Shown here: in pieces, positions 1 through 8,469 of the stretch
Layout of the letters: each line of letters begins with the position of its first letter
Position numbering within the stretch: position 1 is the stretch's first letter
Program-made: the position numbers and the translations under genes
Notes under the pieces: model-generated
The model's input: only the letters and a program-made list of their open reading frames with translations
What the model was told of the DNA's origin: nothing
Database searches by the model: none
Assembly (NCBI GenBank): GCA_016708925.1
Contig: JADJET010000010.1
Span: forward strand, 1 to 64,000
Reading direction: 5' to 3'
Source of the DNA: Gammaproteobacteria bacterium
GTDB lineage: Bacteria; Pseudomonadota; Gammaproteobacteria; Pseudomonadales; Porticoccaceae
Length of the DNA: 64,000 bases

Positions 1-1287
1 GAACTGGTCGTGCGCCCGCGTGCTCCGGCGCGGGAGCAGGCGATTCTGGAAGCCCTGGCGCACGCCTGCCATCACCTCACGCCCAAGGTGACGCTGTGCC
101 CGCCGGCCGGCCTGCTGCTGGAGATCGGCGGGTCGCTGAAGCTGTTCGGCGGCCTCGCCGCCCTGCTCGCCGCGGTCCGCGACACGCTTCGGCTTCAGCA
201 GGTACAGGCGGCCATCGGCGCGGCGCCCACGCCCGCCGCCGCGCAATTGCTGAGTCATGGCGATGCCGATCCCCTCGATTATCTCGATGCCCATAGCGGC
301 GCCCTGACACGACCCCGGGCGTTCAGCCGCCGCCTGCACGCGCTGCCGCTGGCGGCACTCGCGTGCGCGCCGGAACTCATCGAAAAGCTCGCGCGCACCG
401 GCCTGCGTCGCGTCGGCGAAGTCTTGCAGCTGCCCGGCAGCGCCCTCGGCCGACGCTACGGCCGGGATTTTGTGCACTATCTGGAGCGCATTCGCGGCCA
501 GCGCCCCGACCCCCAAATGGCCATGTCGCTGGCGTCCAGTTTCTCCCGGCGCCTGGAGTTTGCGGCCGGCATCGAAAGCGCCGAGATGCTCCTGTTTCCG
601 GCCCGACGCCTGCTGCACGAGCTGAGCGGCTATCTGCGCGCCCGCCAGAGGCACTGCGGGCGTCTGAACTGGACGCTGTATCCGGAGCACGGCGCGCCAC
701 TCTCCCTGCCCTTGCGGCTCGCCCAACCCCGGGGCGATCTCGCACACCTGCTGGAACTGACCCGGCTCGGGTTCGCCACCCTGCGTCTTGGGGGACCAGT
801 GGCTGCTCTGACACTGACGAGCGACGAACTCCATCCGGCGCGGGACCTCAGCGGGGATCTGTTGAGCACTCTGGTCCCGCAGCCGGACCCGGCGAGCATC
901 CAGACCCTGTGCGACCGCCTCGCCGCCCGCCTCGGACCCGACGCCATCGCCCGCCTCGGAATACAGAACCAACATTTGCCCGAACGCGCGAGCGTCGCGC
1001 TGCCGCCGACCGCCGCTGCTGTCCGTGCCGTGCCTGCACCGCCACCCGCGGCACCGCGACCGGCCTGGCTGGTAGAGCCGCCGGCGCCGGTATCCATCCA
1101 GGGCGGAAAGCTGCACTGGGAGGGACCCCTGACCCTGCTGCGCGGCCCCGAGCGCATCGAGAGCGACTGGTGGCGAACGCCGGCGCGGCGCGATTACTAC
1201 CTCGCCCGCCACGGCGACGGCCGCCGCTGCTGGCTGTACCGCGAGCGCCGCAGCGGCGCCTGGTTTGTGCATGGGTTGTTCGGGTAG
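1..1287 (+). CDS. imuB: ImuB-like Y-family DNA polymerase homologue (5' end outside window)
   Basis: The frame is open from base 1, so the N-terminus lies upstream. The visible 428 codons match the C-terminal two thirds of ImuB: palm/fingers remnants, the thumb (HhH-like ARTGLRRVGEVLQLPG near 360-440), a little-finger region and a C-terminal tail ending WFVHGLFG. In known systems ImuB is a catalytically inactive Y-family protein that links the beta clamp, ImuA and DnaE2 in SOS mutagenesis. dnaE2 follows downstream, as in imuA-imuB-dnaE2 operons, but 338 bp away instead of a few bases, with two palindromic elements in the gap. The assignment rests on overall family resemblance plus this context. 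Confidence 0.88.
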   Translation, partial: ELVVRPRAPAREQAILEALAHACHHLTPKVTLCPPAGLLLEIGGSLKLFGGLAALLAAVRDTLRLQQVQAAIGAAPTPAAAQLLSHGDADPLDYLDAHSGALTRPRAFSRRLHALPLAALACAPELIEKLARTGLRRVGEVLQLPGSALGRRYGRDFVHYLERIRGQRPDPQMAMSLASSFSRRLEFAAGIESAEMLLFPARRLLHELSGYLRARQRHCGRLNWTLYPEHGAPLSLPLRLAQPRGDLAHLLELTRLGFATLRLGGPVAALTLTSDELHPARDLSGDLLSTLVPQPDPASIQTLCDRLAARLGPDAIARLGIQNQHLPERASVALPPTAAAVRAVPAPPPAAPRPAWLVEPPAPVSIQGGKLHWEGPLTLLRGPERIESDWWRTPARRDYYLARHGDGRRCWLYRERRSGAWFVHGLFG

Positions 1288-1296
1288 GGCCTGCCT

Positions 1297-1424
1297 CTAA
1301 AAACCCGTCATGCCCGCGAAATCCATCATACAGTGCTTTGTTAAATAATGTTTACAATTATTTGTTTTTATGCGTTAAGTCACCCACGAAGGTGAGGACT
1401 TTAACGACAAAAATGGGTTTTTAG
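1297..1424. repeat. AT-rich inverted-repeat element (MITE-like)
   Basis: The ends are perfect 10-bp inverted repeats: CTAAAAACCC at 1297-1306 and GGGTTTTTAG at 1415-1424. The interior is clearly more AT-rich than the flanking genes and contains a second imperfect palindrome around 1374-1405 (GTTAAGTC / GGACTTTAAC). No coding potential is seen. It may be a small non-autonomous mobile element or a large bidirectional terminator after imuB. I see no clear target duplication. Confidence 0.45.
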
Positions 1425-1451
1425 CGATGTCCTTAACGCCACAGACAGGCC

Positions 1452-1619
1452 TAGGAGCCTGTCGGACTTGAGCGTCCGTAGCGAGGGAAAGTCCGATTTG
1501 AGGCAGATTTTGGGCAAATTTGCGGCGAATAGCGGGGACTATTTAACGAAAATTTGCGCAAAATATGACCAAATTCGGCTTTTCCGCAGTAGGACAGTCT
1601 CAAGTCCGACAGGCTCCTA
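1452..1619. repeat. MITE-like element with 21-bp perfect terminal inverted repeats
   Basis: Positions 1452-1472 and 1599-1619 are exact reverse complements (TAGGAGCCTGTCGGACTTGA and one more base). The outermost TA at both ends could be a TA target duplication around a 19-bp inverted repeat. The interior carries a nested palindrome (ATTTTGGGCAAATTT near 1508 against AAATTTGCGCAAAAT near 1550, one mismatch), so the whole 168 bp can fold back. It encodes nothing. It ends 6 bp before the dnaE2 ATG and therefore occupies the place of the ribosome-binding site and any leader. Confidence 0.7.
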
Positions 1620-1625
1620 AGCCCC

Positions 1626-4600
1626 ATGTACGCCGAACTGCACTGCATCAGTAATTTCACGTTTCTGCGCGGCGCCTCGCATCCCGAGGAACTGGTGCAA
1701 CGGGCCGCCGAGCTGCGCTATGCCGCCATCGCCATCACCGACGAATGCTCATTGGCCGGCGTGGTCCGCGCCCATGGCGCCGCCCGCGAGCACGGCATCC
1801 CGCTCATCATCGGCAGCGAATTCCGGCTCCGCGAAGGCGTGCATCTGGTGCTGCTCGCTCCCGACCGCGCGGCCTATGGCGAGCTCGCGGGCCTGATCAG
1901 CCGGGGCCGGCGGCGCAGCCCCAAGGGCACCTACGATCTCGGGCTGAATGATCTGGAACCTTGCAGCGGCCGCTGTCTGGCGCTGTGGCGGCCGACCGGC
2001 GACAGCACCGCCGATCTGGCGGCGGGGCGCGCCCTGCGGGCGCTGTTCGCCGACCGCCTCTGGCTCGGCGTCACCCACTGCCTGGACGGTGCCGAGGCGG
2101 CTTCTCAGGCCGCTCACCGCGACGTCGCCGTGCGCCTCGGCATTCCGCTGGCCGCCTGCGGCGAAGTCCATATGCATGTGCCGCAGCGCAAACCCCTGCA
2201 GGACGTGCTGACGGCGATCCGCCTCAACACGCCGGTTGCCGCCCTGGGCCGGCGGCTCGCCGCCAACGCCGAACGCCATCTGCGGCCGCTGGCGCGGCTG
2301 CAGGAACTGTATCCGCCGGCGCTGCTGGCGGCGACGCTTGCCATCGCCGCGCGCTGCCGCTTCTCCCTCGCTGAGCTGCGTTACGAGTATCCCGATGAAG
2401 TGGTGCCGCCCGGGATCAGTCCCGCGGCGCACCTGGCGGCCCTGGTGACCCAGGGCGCGGCGCAGCGCTGGCCCGGCGGCGTGCCGGAAGCGGTGGCGAC
2501 CATGCTGGCGCGCGAACTGGCGATCATTCACGAACTGGGCTACGAACATTATTTCTTGACCGTCCACGATATCGTCGCCTTCGCCCGTGGGCGCGACATC
2601 CTCTGCCAGGGGCGCGGCTCGGCCGCCAACTCGGCGGTCTGCTATTGCCTGTCGATCACCGAGGTTTCGCCGACCCGGGTCAACCTGCTGTTCGAGCGTT
2701 TTATTTCGAAAGAGCGCAACGAACCGCCGGATATCGATGTGGATTTCGAGCATGAGCGGCGCGAGGAAGTCATTCAGTACATTTACCAAAAATACGGCCG
2801 CGAGCGCGCCGCCCTGGTCGCATCCCTGACGACCTACCGTCTGCGCAGCGCGGTGCGGGATGTGGCCAAAGCGCTCGGCCTCGACCCACTGCTGGTGGAT
2901 CGCCTGGCGCAATCCCTCACCGGGTGGGACCGGCACGCCGATCTGGAGCGGCACCTCGGCGCGCAATCCGGCGACGACCCGCGCATCCCCTGGCTGGCGC
3001 GCTTGGTGAGTGAAGTCCGCGGTTTTCCTCGCCATCTATCGCAGCATGTGGGTGGCTTCGTGATCAGCCGGGGGCCCATCAGCCAACTGGTGCCGGTGGA
3101 AAACGCCGCCATGCCGGAGCGGACCATCATCCAGTGGGACAAGGACGACATCGAGGCGCTCGGCCTGCTCAAGATCGACGTGCTCGCGCTTGGCATGCTG
3201 AGCGCGATCCGCAAGTGCCTGGACAGCCTGCGCGCCTTGGGCGCCGCCGTGACCCGCTTGCAGGACATCCCCGAGGACGACCCTGCCACCTACGACATGC
3301 TGTGTCGGGGCGACAGCGTCGGCGTCTTTCAGGTGGAATCCCGCGCCCAGATGTCGATGCTGCCGCGCCTGCGGCCGCGCTGCTATTACGATCTGGTGAT
3401 CCAGGTGGCGATCGTGCGGCCGGGGCCCATCCAGGGCGACATGGTGCACCCCTACCTGCGCCGCCGCGAGGGCAGCGAACCCGTCACCTACCCGAACGCC
3501 GCCATCCAGGGTGTGCTCGAACGCACGCTTGGCGTACCCATCTTCCAGGAACAGGCGATCAAGCTCGCCATGGTGGCGGCCGGCTTCAGCGGCGGCGAAG
3601 CCGATCAGTTGCGCCGCGCCATGGCGAGCTGGGGCAAGCACGGCAATCTCGCCGCCTTCGAGCGCAAACTGATCGACGGCATGGCAACACGCGGCTACAG
3701 CGCGGACTTCGCCCACCGGCTGTTCGAGCAGATCAAGGGCTTCAGCGGCTACGGTTTTCCCGAATCCCATTCCGCCAGTTTCGCCTTGCTGGCCTATGTG
3801 TCGGCCTGGCTCAAGTGCCATCACCCGGCGGCGTTTTATTGCGCCCTGCTCAACAGCCAGCCGATGGGATTCTATTCACCGTCGCAACTGGTGCAGGATG
3901 CGCGCCGCCAGGGTATCGCGGTGCGGCCGGCGGACGTCGCCCGCAGCGTCTGGGATCACCGCCTCGAACCGGGCGCGGACGGCACGCCGGCGCTCCGCCT
4001 CGGCCTGCGCCTGGTGCGGGGCCTGCACCAGGGCGCCGCGACGCGCCTGGTGCAGGCGCGCGGAGAACGGTCCTTCGCCGATGTCGAAGATCTCGCCCGC
4101 CGCGCCGACCTCGATCGGGGTCAGCTCGTCGCACTCGCCGATGCCGGCACCCTGCGGGCCTTCAGCGCCCACCGCCATCAGGCCCACTGGAAGCTGCTCG
4201 CCATCGAGGAGTGCCGCCCCCTGCTCGCTGCCGAGACCGGCGCCGAACCCCGGAGCGAAGTCCAGCTTCCCGCACCCACCCGCGGCCAGGATCTGCTGGC
4301 GGATTATCGCGGTACCGGACTCAGCCTCGGACCGCACCCCATGGCGCTGCTGCGCGGATATCCCGCCTTTCGTACCTGTGCCCGGCAACAGGAACTCACC
4401 GGGCTGCGCAGCGGCCGCTTCCTGCGCATCGCCGGCCTGGTCACCGGCCGGCAACGGCCCGGCACCGCTTCCGGAGTGATTTTCCTCACCCTGGAGGACG
4501 AAACCGGCAACACCAATGTGATCATCTGGCGGGATGTCCAGGAACGCTATCGCGCCGCCCTGCTGGGCGCCCGGCTGTTGCTGGTCAAGGGGGTGCTCGA

Positions 4601-4697
4601 GCACCGGCATTCGGTCTGCCATGTGATCGCGGGCGAACTACAGGATCACAGCGGTCTGCTCGCCGACCTCGCCTTGAAGTCTCGGGACTTCCACTAG
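1626..4697 (+). CDS. dnaE2: Error-prone DNA polymerase DnaE2
   Basis: 1023 residues, the normal DnaE2 length. The N-terminus is the PHP-type opening typical of DnaE2 (MYAELHCISNFTFLRGASHP). The C-family catalytic aspartates sit in PPDIDVDF near residue 366 and GLLKIDVLALG near residue 515. A helix-hairpin-helix region and an OB fold (about 925-1000, RIAGLVTGRQRPG) close the protein. It is the translesion polymerase that acts with ImuA and ImuB at the beta clamp during SOS-induced mutagenesis. The start at 1626 lies 6 bp after a MITE-like element and has no visible Shine-Dalgarno, so expression may differ from an intact operon. The stop codon overlaps the first bases of a dispersed repeat. Confidence 0.95.
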   Translation: MYAELHCISNFTFLRGASHPEELVQRAAELRYAAIAITDECSLAGVVRAHGAAREHGIPLIIGSEFRLREGVHLVLLAPDRAAYGELAGLISRGRRRSPKGTYDLGLNDLEPCSGRCLALWRPTGDSTADLAAGRALRALFADRLWLGVTHCLDGAEAASQAAHRDVAVRLGIPLAACGEVHMHVPQRKPLQDVLTAIRLNTPVAALGRRLAANAERHLRPLARLQELYPPALLAATLAIAARCRFSLAELRYEYPDEVVPPGISPAAHLAALVTQGAAQRWPGGVPEAVATMLARELAIIHELGYEHYFLTVHDIVAFARGRDILCQGRGSAANSAVCYCLSITEVSPTRVNLLFERFISKERNEPPDIDVDFEHERREEVIQYIYQKYGRERAALVASLTTYRLRSAVRDVAKALGLDPLLVDRLAQSLTGWDRHADLERHLGAQSGDDPRIPWLARLVSEVRGFPRHLSQHVGGFVISRGPISQLVPVENAAMPERTIIQWDKDDIEALGLLKIDVLALGMLSAIRKCLDSLRALGAAVTRLQDIPEDDPATYDMLCRGDSVGVFQVESRAQMSMLPRLRPRCYYDLVIQVAIVRPGPIQGDMVHPYLRRREGSEPVTYPNAAIQGVLERTLGVPIFQEQAIKLAMVAAGFSGGEADQLRRAMASWGKHGNLAAFERKLIDGMATRGYSADFAHRLFEQIKGFSGYGFPESHSASFALLAYVSAWLKCHHPAAFYCALLNSQPMGFYSPSQLVQDARRQGIAVRPADVARSVWDHRLEPGADGTPALRLGLRLVRGLHQGAATRLVQARGERSFADVEDLARRADLDRGQLVALADAGTLRAFSAHRHQAHWKLLAIEECRPLLAAETGAEPRSEVQLPAPTRGQDLLADYRGTGLSLGPHPMALLRGYPAFRTCARQQELTGLRSGRFLRIAGLVTGRQRPGTASGVIFLTLEDETGNTNVIIWRDVQERYRAALLGARLLLVKGVLEHRHSVCHVIAGELQDHSGLLADLALKSRDFH

Positions 4698-4841
4698 CCG
4701 CTTGTCGAAAGAACTGCTGCGGCAGCCATCTGCTTCGTTGCGCGGTACTCGCTCCCTCGCCTGTCTGCTTGACAGGTCTCGGTCGCCGCGCGCCGTGCGC
4801 CGCGCAGCTCGCCACCTCACGACGTCTTTCAACAAGCGGCT
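4696..4841. repeat. Dispersed intergenic repeat, copy 1
   Basis: The ends form a 16-bp inverted repeat with one mismatch (AGCCGCTTGTCGAAAG at 4696; CTTTCAACAAGCGGCT ending 4841). The core CTGCGGCAGCCATCTGCTTC followed by a GC-rich run recurs at 39825-39920 and 44351-44425. This copy carries about 46 extra bases near 4743-4790 that include a small hairpin (CTGTCTGCTTGACAG). The repeat overlaps the dnaE2 stop codon and may serve as its terminator or be a REP/MITE-type element. Confidence 0.7.
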
Positions 4842-4939
4842 GGGGAATCATCCAGTCACCACAAGTGCACGGCCGCCTCTTGCTTTACGTCAATCGATTG
4901 CAACAAAATAGGGAAATTTGTCAGCTTGGGGATACTTCC

Positions 4940-6826
4940 ATGAAACAGCTCGACCACTGCGACACCCTGATCCGCAACGCCCTGGTTTTCGACGGCAGCG
5001 GCAAGACGCCGCAGATTGAGGATCTGGCCATCAAAGGCGGCAAGGTGCTGGCGCGCGGCCCCAATTTACAGGTCGGTGCAGCCACCGAAACCGTCGATGC
5101 CACGGGCAAGTGGCTGATGCCAGGCATGCTCGACATCCATACCCACCTAGACCTCCAGGTCGAGGTCGACCCCGGCCTCGAAGAGGCGGTGCGTCATGGC
5201 ACCACGACCGTGCTGTTGGGCAACTGCTCGCTGGGCACCGCCTTCGGTTCGCAGCGCAGGAACGGTGAAGACCCTATCGTGGACTGCTTCACCCGGGTGG
5301 AAAACATGCCCAAGCGGGTGCTGGAAAAATGCATCGAAAAAATTACCTGGAACAACACCGCCGACTACCTGAAGCACTTCGACAACATCCCGCTCGGCCC
5401 CAATGTCGCCGCGTTCATACCGCATTCCATGATGCGTATCGAGGTGATGGGTACCGAGGCGTCCATCACTCGTCCACCCACCAAGGCGGAGCGGAAAAAA
5501 ATGGCCGAGCTCATGGAAACCGCCATGCAGCAGGGCTACATGGGCCTGTCCACCGACCAGATCGTGTTTCACTACCTGGCCAACGACCCGAACAAGCAGA
5601 TACGGATCCCGTCCCACTTCGCCGAGGATGACGAGCTCCGTCCCATCATCGAAATCGTGCGCAGGCACAAGGGCGTGTGGCAGACCAATCCCGATGGCCA
5701 GCGCATGCTGCGCACGCTGAAACGCTACTTCTGGTCCGCCGGCCGCTTCCGTCGCGGCCCGCTCAAAATCTCGGCGCTGACGGCGGTGGACTTCGTTTCC
5801 GTACCGGGCGTGTGGCAGAAAATGCTGAAGCTCGGCAGTGTCATCAACTCGAAGTGGTTCAAGGGCAAAATTCACTTCCAGGCGCTGGGCGGCGCCTTTC
5901 GCATGTGGTCCGACGGCATGATCTCCCCGGTGTTCGAAGAGCTGCCCTCCACCCGCAAGATCATTGCCTGCGAACAGGAAGATCGCGCAGGGCGTCTGGC
6001 ACTGCTCAATGATCCAGCGTGGCTCGCAGAGTTCAAGGGCGACTGGGCCAAGATGACCAATACGACGGCCAACATCGCCCAGATCGGCGGCAAGTCCGAG
6101 GAACGCGCCACCTTCCAGATGAACTACGCCAAAATGTATTTCGACAACTGTGCGGTGCCGTCCTGGAACGGCGACAGTCTGGCGGACGTGCTGAACCGGC
6201 TGACGCAGTACAAGGCGAGTGGCGGCAAGAGCGGCGCCAAGGATGCCGCCGAAGCGGCGGAGTTCGACCGCTTCCCCGACGCCGCGACCGATTCACGCGA
6301 GTTCTGGCTGCAATGCATGCGCTTGTACGATACCGATTTCCGCTGGTGGTTTGACGTCGCCAACACCAACGAGGACATCGTCGAACAGATCCTGTTCGAC
6401 AAGAATGCCCTGCCCGGTTTCAACGATTCCGGCGCGCATCTGACCAACCTGTCGTTCTACGACGGCAACCTGGGCACCCTGCGCATCGCCCAGAAACGCG
6501 GCCTCGACCGGGTCGCGCATGCCGTCCATCGCCTGACCCGGGAACCCGCGGAATTCTTCGGTCTCGACGTCGGCCGTATCGATCCCGGCGCCCAGGCCGA
6601 TGTCGTGCTGATCGATCCGGAACAATTGAAAAATCATGACATGAATGCCAGCCGTACCCGGATACACCACGAATTGTTCGAGAACGACGTGCTGGTTAAT
6701 CGCTGCGACGGCGTGGTGAATCAGGTTTACATCCATGGTCAACGCGTGTGGGAAGAAGGCTCCCGCTTTACGCCAGTTCTGGGCACCAAGACCCTGGGGC
6801 GTGCTCTCCGGGCCAACCGCCACTGA
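4940..6826 (+). CDS. Amidohydrolase family protein, N-acyl-D-amino-acid deacylase-like
   Basis: 628 residues from the ATG at 4940, the first in-frame start after the repeat. It has the amidohydrolase N-terminal beta-sandwich (IRNALVFDGSGKTPQIEDLAI), the metal-binding HTHLD near residue 69 and a late GFNDSGAHL motif near residue 494 typical of D-aminoacylases, with the C-terminal beta-sandwich (GAQADVVLIDPE). The family hydrolyses N-acyl-D-amino acids or related amides using zinc. At 628 residues it is longer than classical D-aminoacylases (about 480), as in the amidohydrolase-3 group of environmental Gram-negatives. The real substrate is not evident. It is monocistronic with a strong terminator just downstream. 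Confidence 0.82.
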   Translation: MKQLDHCDTLIRNALVFDGSGKTPQIEDLAIKGGKVLARGPNLQVGAATETVDATGKWLMPGMLDIHTHLDLQVEVDPGLEEAVRHGTTTVLLGNCSLGTAFGSQRRNGEDPIVDCFTRVENMPKRVLEKCIEKITWNNTADYLKHFDNIPLGPNVAAFIPHSMMRIEVMGTEASITRPPTKAERKKMAELMETAMQQGYMGLSTDQIVFHYLANDPNKQIRIPSHFAEDDELRPIIEIVRRHKGVWQTNPDGQRMLRTLKRYFWSAGRFRRGPLKISALTAVDFVSVPGVWQKMLKLGSVINSKWFKGKIHFQALGGAFRMWSDGMISPVFEELPSTRKIIACEQEDRAGRLALLNDPAWLAEFKGDWAKMTNTTANIAQIGGKSEERATFQMNYAKMYFDNCAVPSWNGDSLADVLNRLTQYKASGGKSGAKDAAEAAEFDRFPDAATDSREFWLQCMRLYDTDFRWWFDVANTNEDIVEQILFDKNALPGFNDSGAHLTNLSFYDGNLGTLRIAQKRGLDRVAHAVHRLTREPAEFFGLDVGRIDPGAQADVVLIDPEQLKNHDMNASRTRIHHELFENDVLVNRCDGVVNQVYIHGQRVWEEGSRFTPVLGTKTLGRALRANRH

Positions 6827-6831
6827 CATTT

Positions 6832-6874
6832 CCGGGCGTGGGGGACGGTATTCCTCCCGACGCCCGGTTTTTTT
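6832..6874 (+). terminator. Rho-independent terminator of the amidohydrolase gene
   Basis: A GC-rich stem (CCGGGCGT at 6832-6839 with ACGCCCGG at 6860-6867, extended by GGGGA/TCCTC) is followed at once by seven T residues at 6868-6874. It begins 5 bp after the stop codon. The 273 bp from here to the next gene hold a second hairpin without a T-run (6908-6939) and nothing else recognisable. Confidence 0.85.
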
Positions 6875-7147
6875 GCGACGTCTCACCTTCAACAACATGC
6901 TCTTCGCGCCGGGTTGGGAACCGAAGTCCCCAGCCCGGCACTGAACACCTGCCCGCGGCCCGCCCATCACCGCAGGACAAAAATCTCCCGAACATGCTTC
7001 AATGCCCCAGCCATGTGCTCAGCCGACAACCATGGCGGGCGCGCAATCCATGCCTCGGCGACCCGCAAACTGCGGCGAGATTGACCTGCGTCAGCATGGT
7101 TTCTCCGTATGTCGGTAGGGTGGATCGAACATTCGACGAGGTGTTTC

Positions 7148-7588
7148 ATGTCCAGCGTGATTGGTGTCGTGGTCTGCAACCACAGTCAGGCCCGCCTGTT
7201 CAAGGCGAACCAGATGTCGATCGTCAGCGAAATCGCCGATCAGGTGAACCCGCAAGCCCACATGCCCGATCAGGATCTGGCGACCGATGAGCCGGGGAAG
7301 TATCGGGGCGGCGGTCTCGGGGGTCAGCATCACTCCGAAGATCCTCGCACCGCTCCAAGGGACAAGGCCGCGGCGAATTTTGCCCGCGATATCGCGGCCG
7401 CCGTTGAGTCGATGGTGACGATGCATCGGCTGGAAAAACTCTACATCGTCGCGGAGCCGGCCATGCTCGGTCTGCTGCGCGCCGAGCTATCGGATCGCTG
7501 CAGGAAGCTGGTAGCGGATGAAATTGCTAAGGACGTCGTGGGACGGACGCCGGATCAGATCAGGGATTACCTGCCGACGCCGCTGTGA
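7148..7588 (+). CDS. Host-attachment family protein (eRF1-related baeRF-like)
   Basis: 146 residues from the ATG at 7148, chosen because GACGAGG lies at the right distance upstream and the family starts here (SSVIGVVVCNHSQARLF). The Rossmann-like core with FARDIAAAVES and the C-terminal LVADEIAKDVVGRTPDQIRDYL match the family annotated as protein required for attachment to host cells, which is distantly related to archaeal/eukaryotic release factor 1. Its biochemical role is not established in bacteria. It is a single gene pointing towards tRNA-Pro, which lies on the other strand. Confidence 0.75.
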   Translation: MSSVIGVVVCNHSQARLFKANQMSIVSEIADQVNPQAHMPDQDLATDEPGKYRGGGLGGQHHSEDPRTAPRDKAAANFARDIAAAVESMVTMHRLEKLYIVAEPAMLGLLRAELSDRCRKLVADEIAKDVVGRTPDQIRDYLPTPL

Positions 7589-7677
7589 CGTTTTTTCTGG
7601 TGTCGGGAGGATTCTGACGCCCGGCAAGCTTGGCCTGTCGGGAGCGACCAGCCCGCAAGGTGGGCTGGCGAGGGAAT

Positions 7678-7754
7678 TGGTCGGAGCGGCGGGATTTGAA
7701 CCCACGACCACCACACCCCCAGTGTGGTGCGCTACCATGCTGCGCTACGCTCCG
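7678..7754 (-). tRNA. tRNA-Pro (anticodon GGG)
   Basis: On the minus strand the acceptor CGGAGCG pairs with CGCTCCG. The anticodon stem CCACA/TGTGG encloses CTGGGGG with anticodon GGG, and the T-arm GTGGG-TTCAAAT-CCCGC is canonical. Discriminator A and an encoded CCA lie at 7681-7678. The gene follows merR in the same direction, the usual place for this tRNA in gammaproteobacteria. A perfect 7-bp hairpin (CCAGCCC/GGGCTGG, 7648-7668) lies just beyond its 3' end and may be a processing or termination structure. Confidence 0.95.
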
Positions 7755-7829
7755 AGATTTTCCGGTGACCCGGAAAGGTCGACATCATACTGGATACCGC
7801 CCCGGGGAGCCACCGGGAAAGCGCGAAAA

Positions 7830-8186
7830 TCAGGGTTTCAATACCACCAGCACGTCTTCCAGCTCGCTTACGGTCTGATCGATCAACTGACGGATCTGGG
7901 TAGCTTCCTGCTTCATGTGCTCGCCGCCCAGGCGCTGGCGCGCACCGCCGATCGTGAAGCCCTGCTCATACAGCAGCGACCGGATCTGCCGGATCATGAT
8001 TACATCCTGACGCTGATAGTAGCGGCGATTACCCCGGCGCTTTACCGGATTGAGCATCGGAAACTCCTGTTCCCAATAGCGCAGGACATGGGGCTTCACG
8101 TCGCAGAGCTCACTGACCTCGCCGATCGTAAAATAGCGCTTGCCGGGAATAACCGGCAACTGACTGTTGTTACTGGGTTCCAGCAT
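7830..8186 (-). CDS. MerR family transcriptional regulator (IHF operon type)
   Basis: 118 residues with an N-terminal winged helix-turn-helix of the MerR family (YFTIGEVSELCDVKPHVLRYWEQEFP, about 18-43, then NRRYYQRQDV). A short C-terminal helix (QIRQLIDQTVSELEDVLVVL) replaces the effector domain and lacks metal-binding cysteines. This small MerR protein is found directly after ihfA in many gammaproteobacteria; its targets are unknown. It overlaps the end of ihfA by 17 bp, so translation is probably coupled. Confidence 0.9.
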   Translation of the reverse strand: MLEPSNNSQLPVIPGKRYFTIGEVSELCDVKPHVLRYWEQEFPMLNPVKRRGNRRYYQRQDVIMIRQIRSLLYEQGFTIGGARQRLGGEHMKQEATQIRQLIDQTVSELEDVLVVLKP

Positions 8187-8469
8187 GGCGTTCTACTCGG
8201 GCTTTCAGTTTCTGGCCGGGCTTGAAAGTCACTACCCGACGTGCAGTGATGGGGATCTCCTCTCCGGTTTTTGGATTGCGGCCGGGACGAGGATTTTTGT
8301 CGCGCAACTCAAAATTGCCAAAACTCGATAGTTTTACCGGGTCGTTCGCCTCCAGCGCGGTGCGAATCTCCTCAAAGAAATATTCGACAATTTCCTTGGC
8401 TTCGCGCTTGTTTAGCCCGAGCTCGACGTAAAGCAGCTCGGCGATATCGGCTTTTGTGAGCGCTGACAT
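8170..8469 (-). CDS. ihfA: Integration host factor subunit alpha
   Basis: 99 residues, the standard IHF-alpha length. The HU/IHF fold includes the DNA-intercalating arm RPGRNPKTGEEIPITARRVV (about 61-80) and the N-terminal MSALTKADIAE. With IhfB it bends DNA sharply at specific sites and acts in recombination, replication and transcription; site-specific integron and IS events elsewhere in such genomes may depend on it. Its ATG abuts the pheT stop codon, so it is co-transcribed with pheST as in E. coli and Pseudomonas. Confidence 0.97.
   Translation of the reverse strand: MSALTKADIAELLYVELGLNKREAKEIVEYFFEEIRTALEANDPVKLSSFGNFELRDKNPRPGRNPKTGEEIPITARRVVTFKPGQKLKARVERHAGTQ

Noticed and set aside
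7648..7668. Hairpin next to tRNA-Pro as an integration (att) site
   Set aside because: No integrase, no tRNA 3'-end duplication and no foreign DNA next to it in the window.
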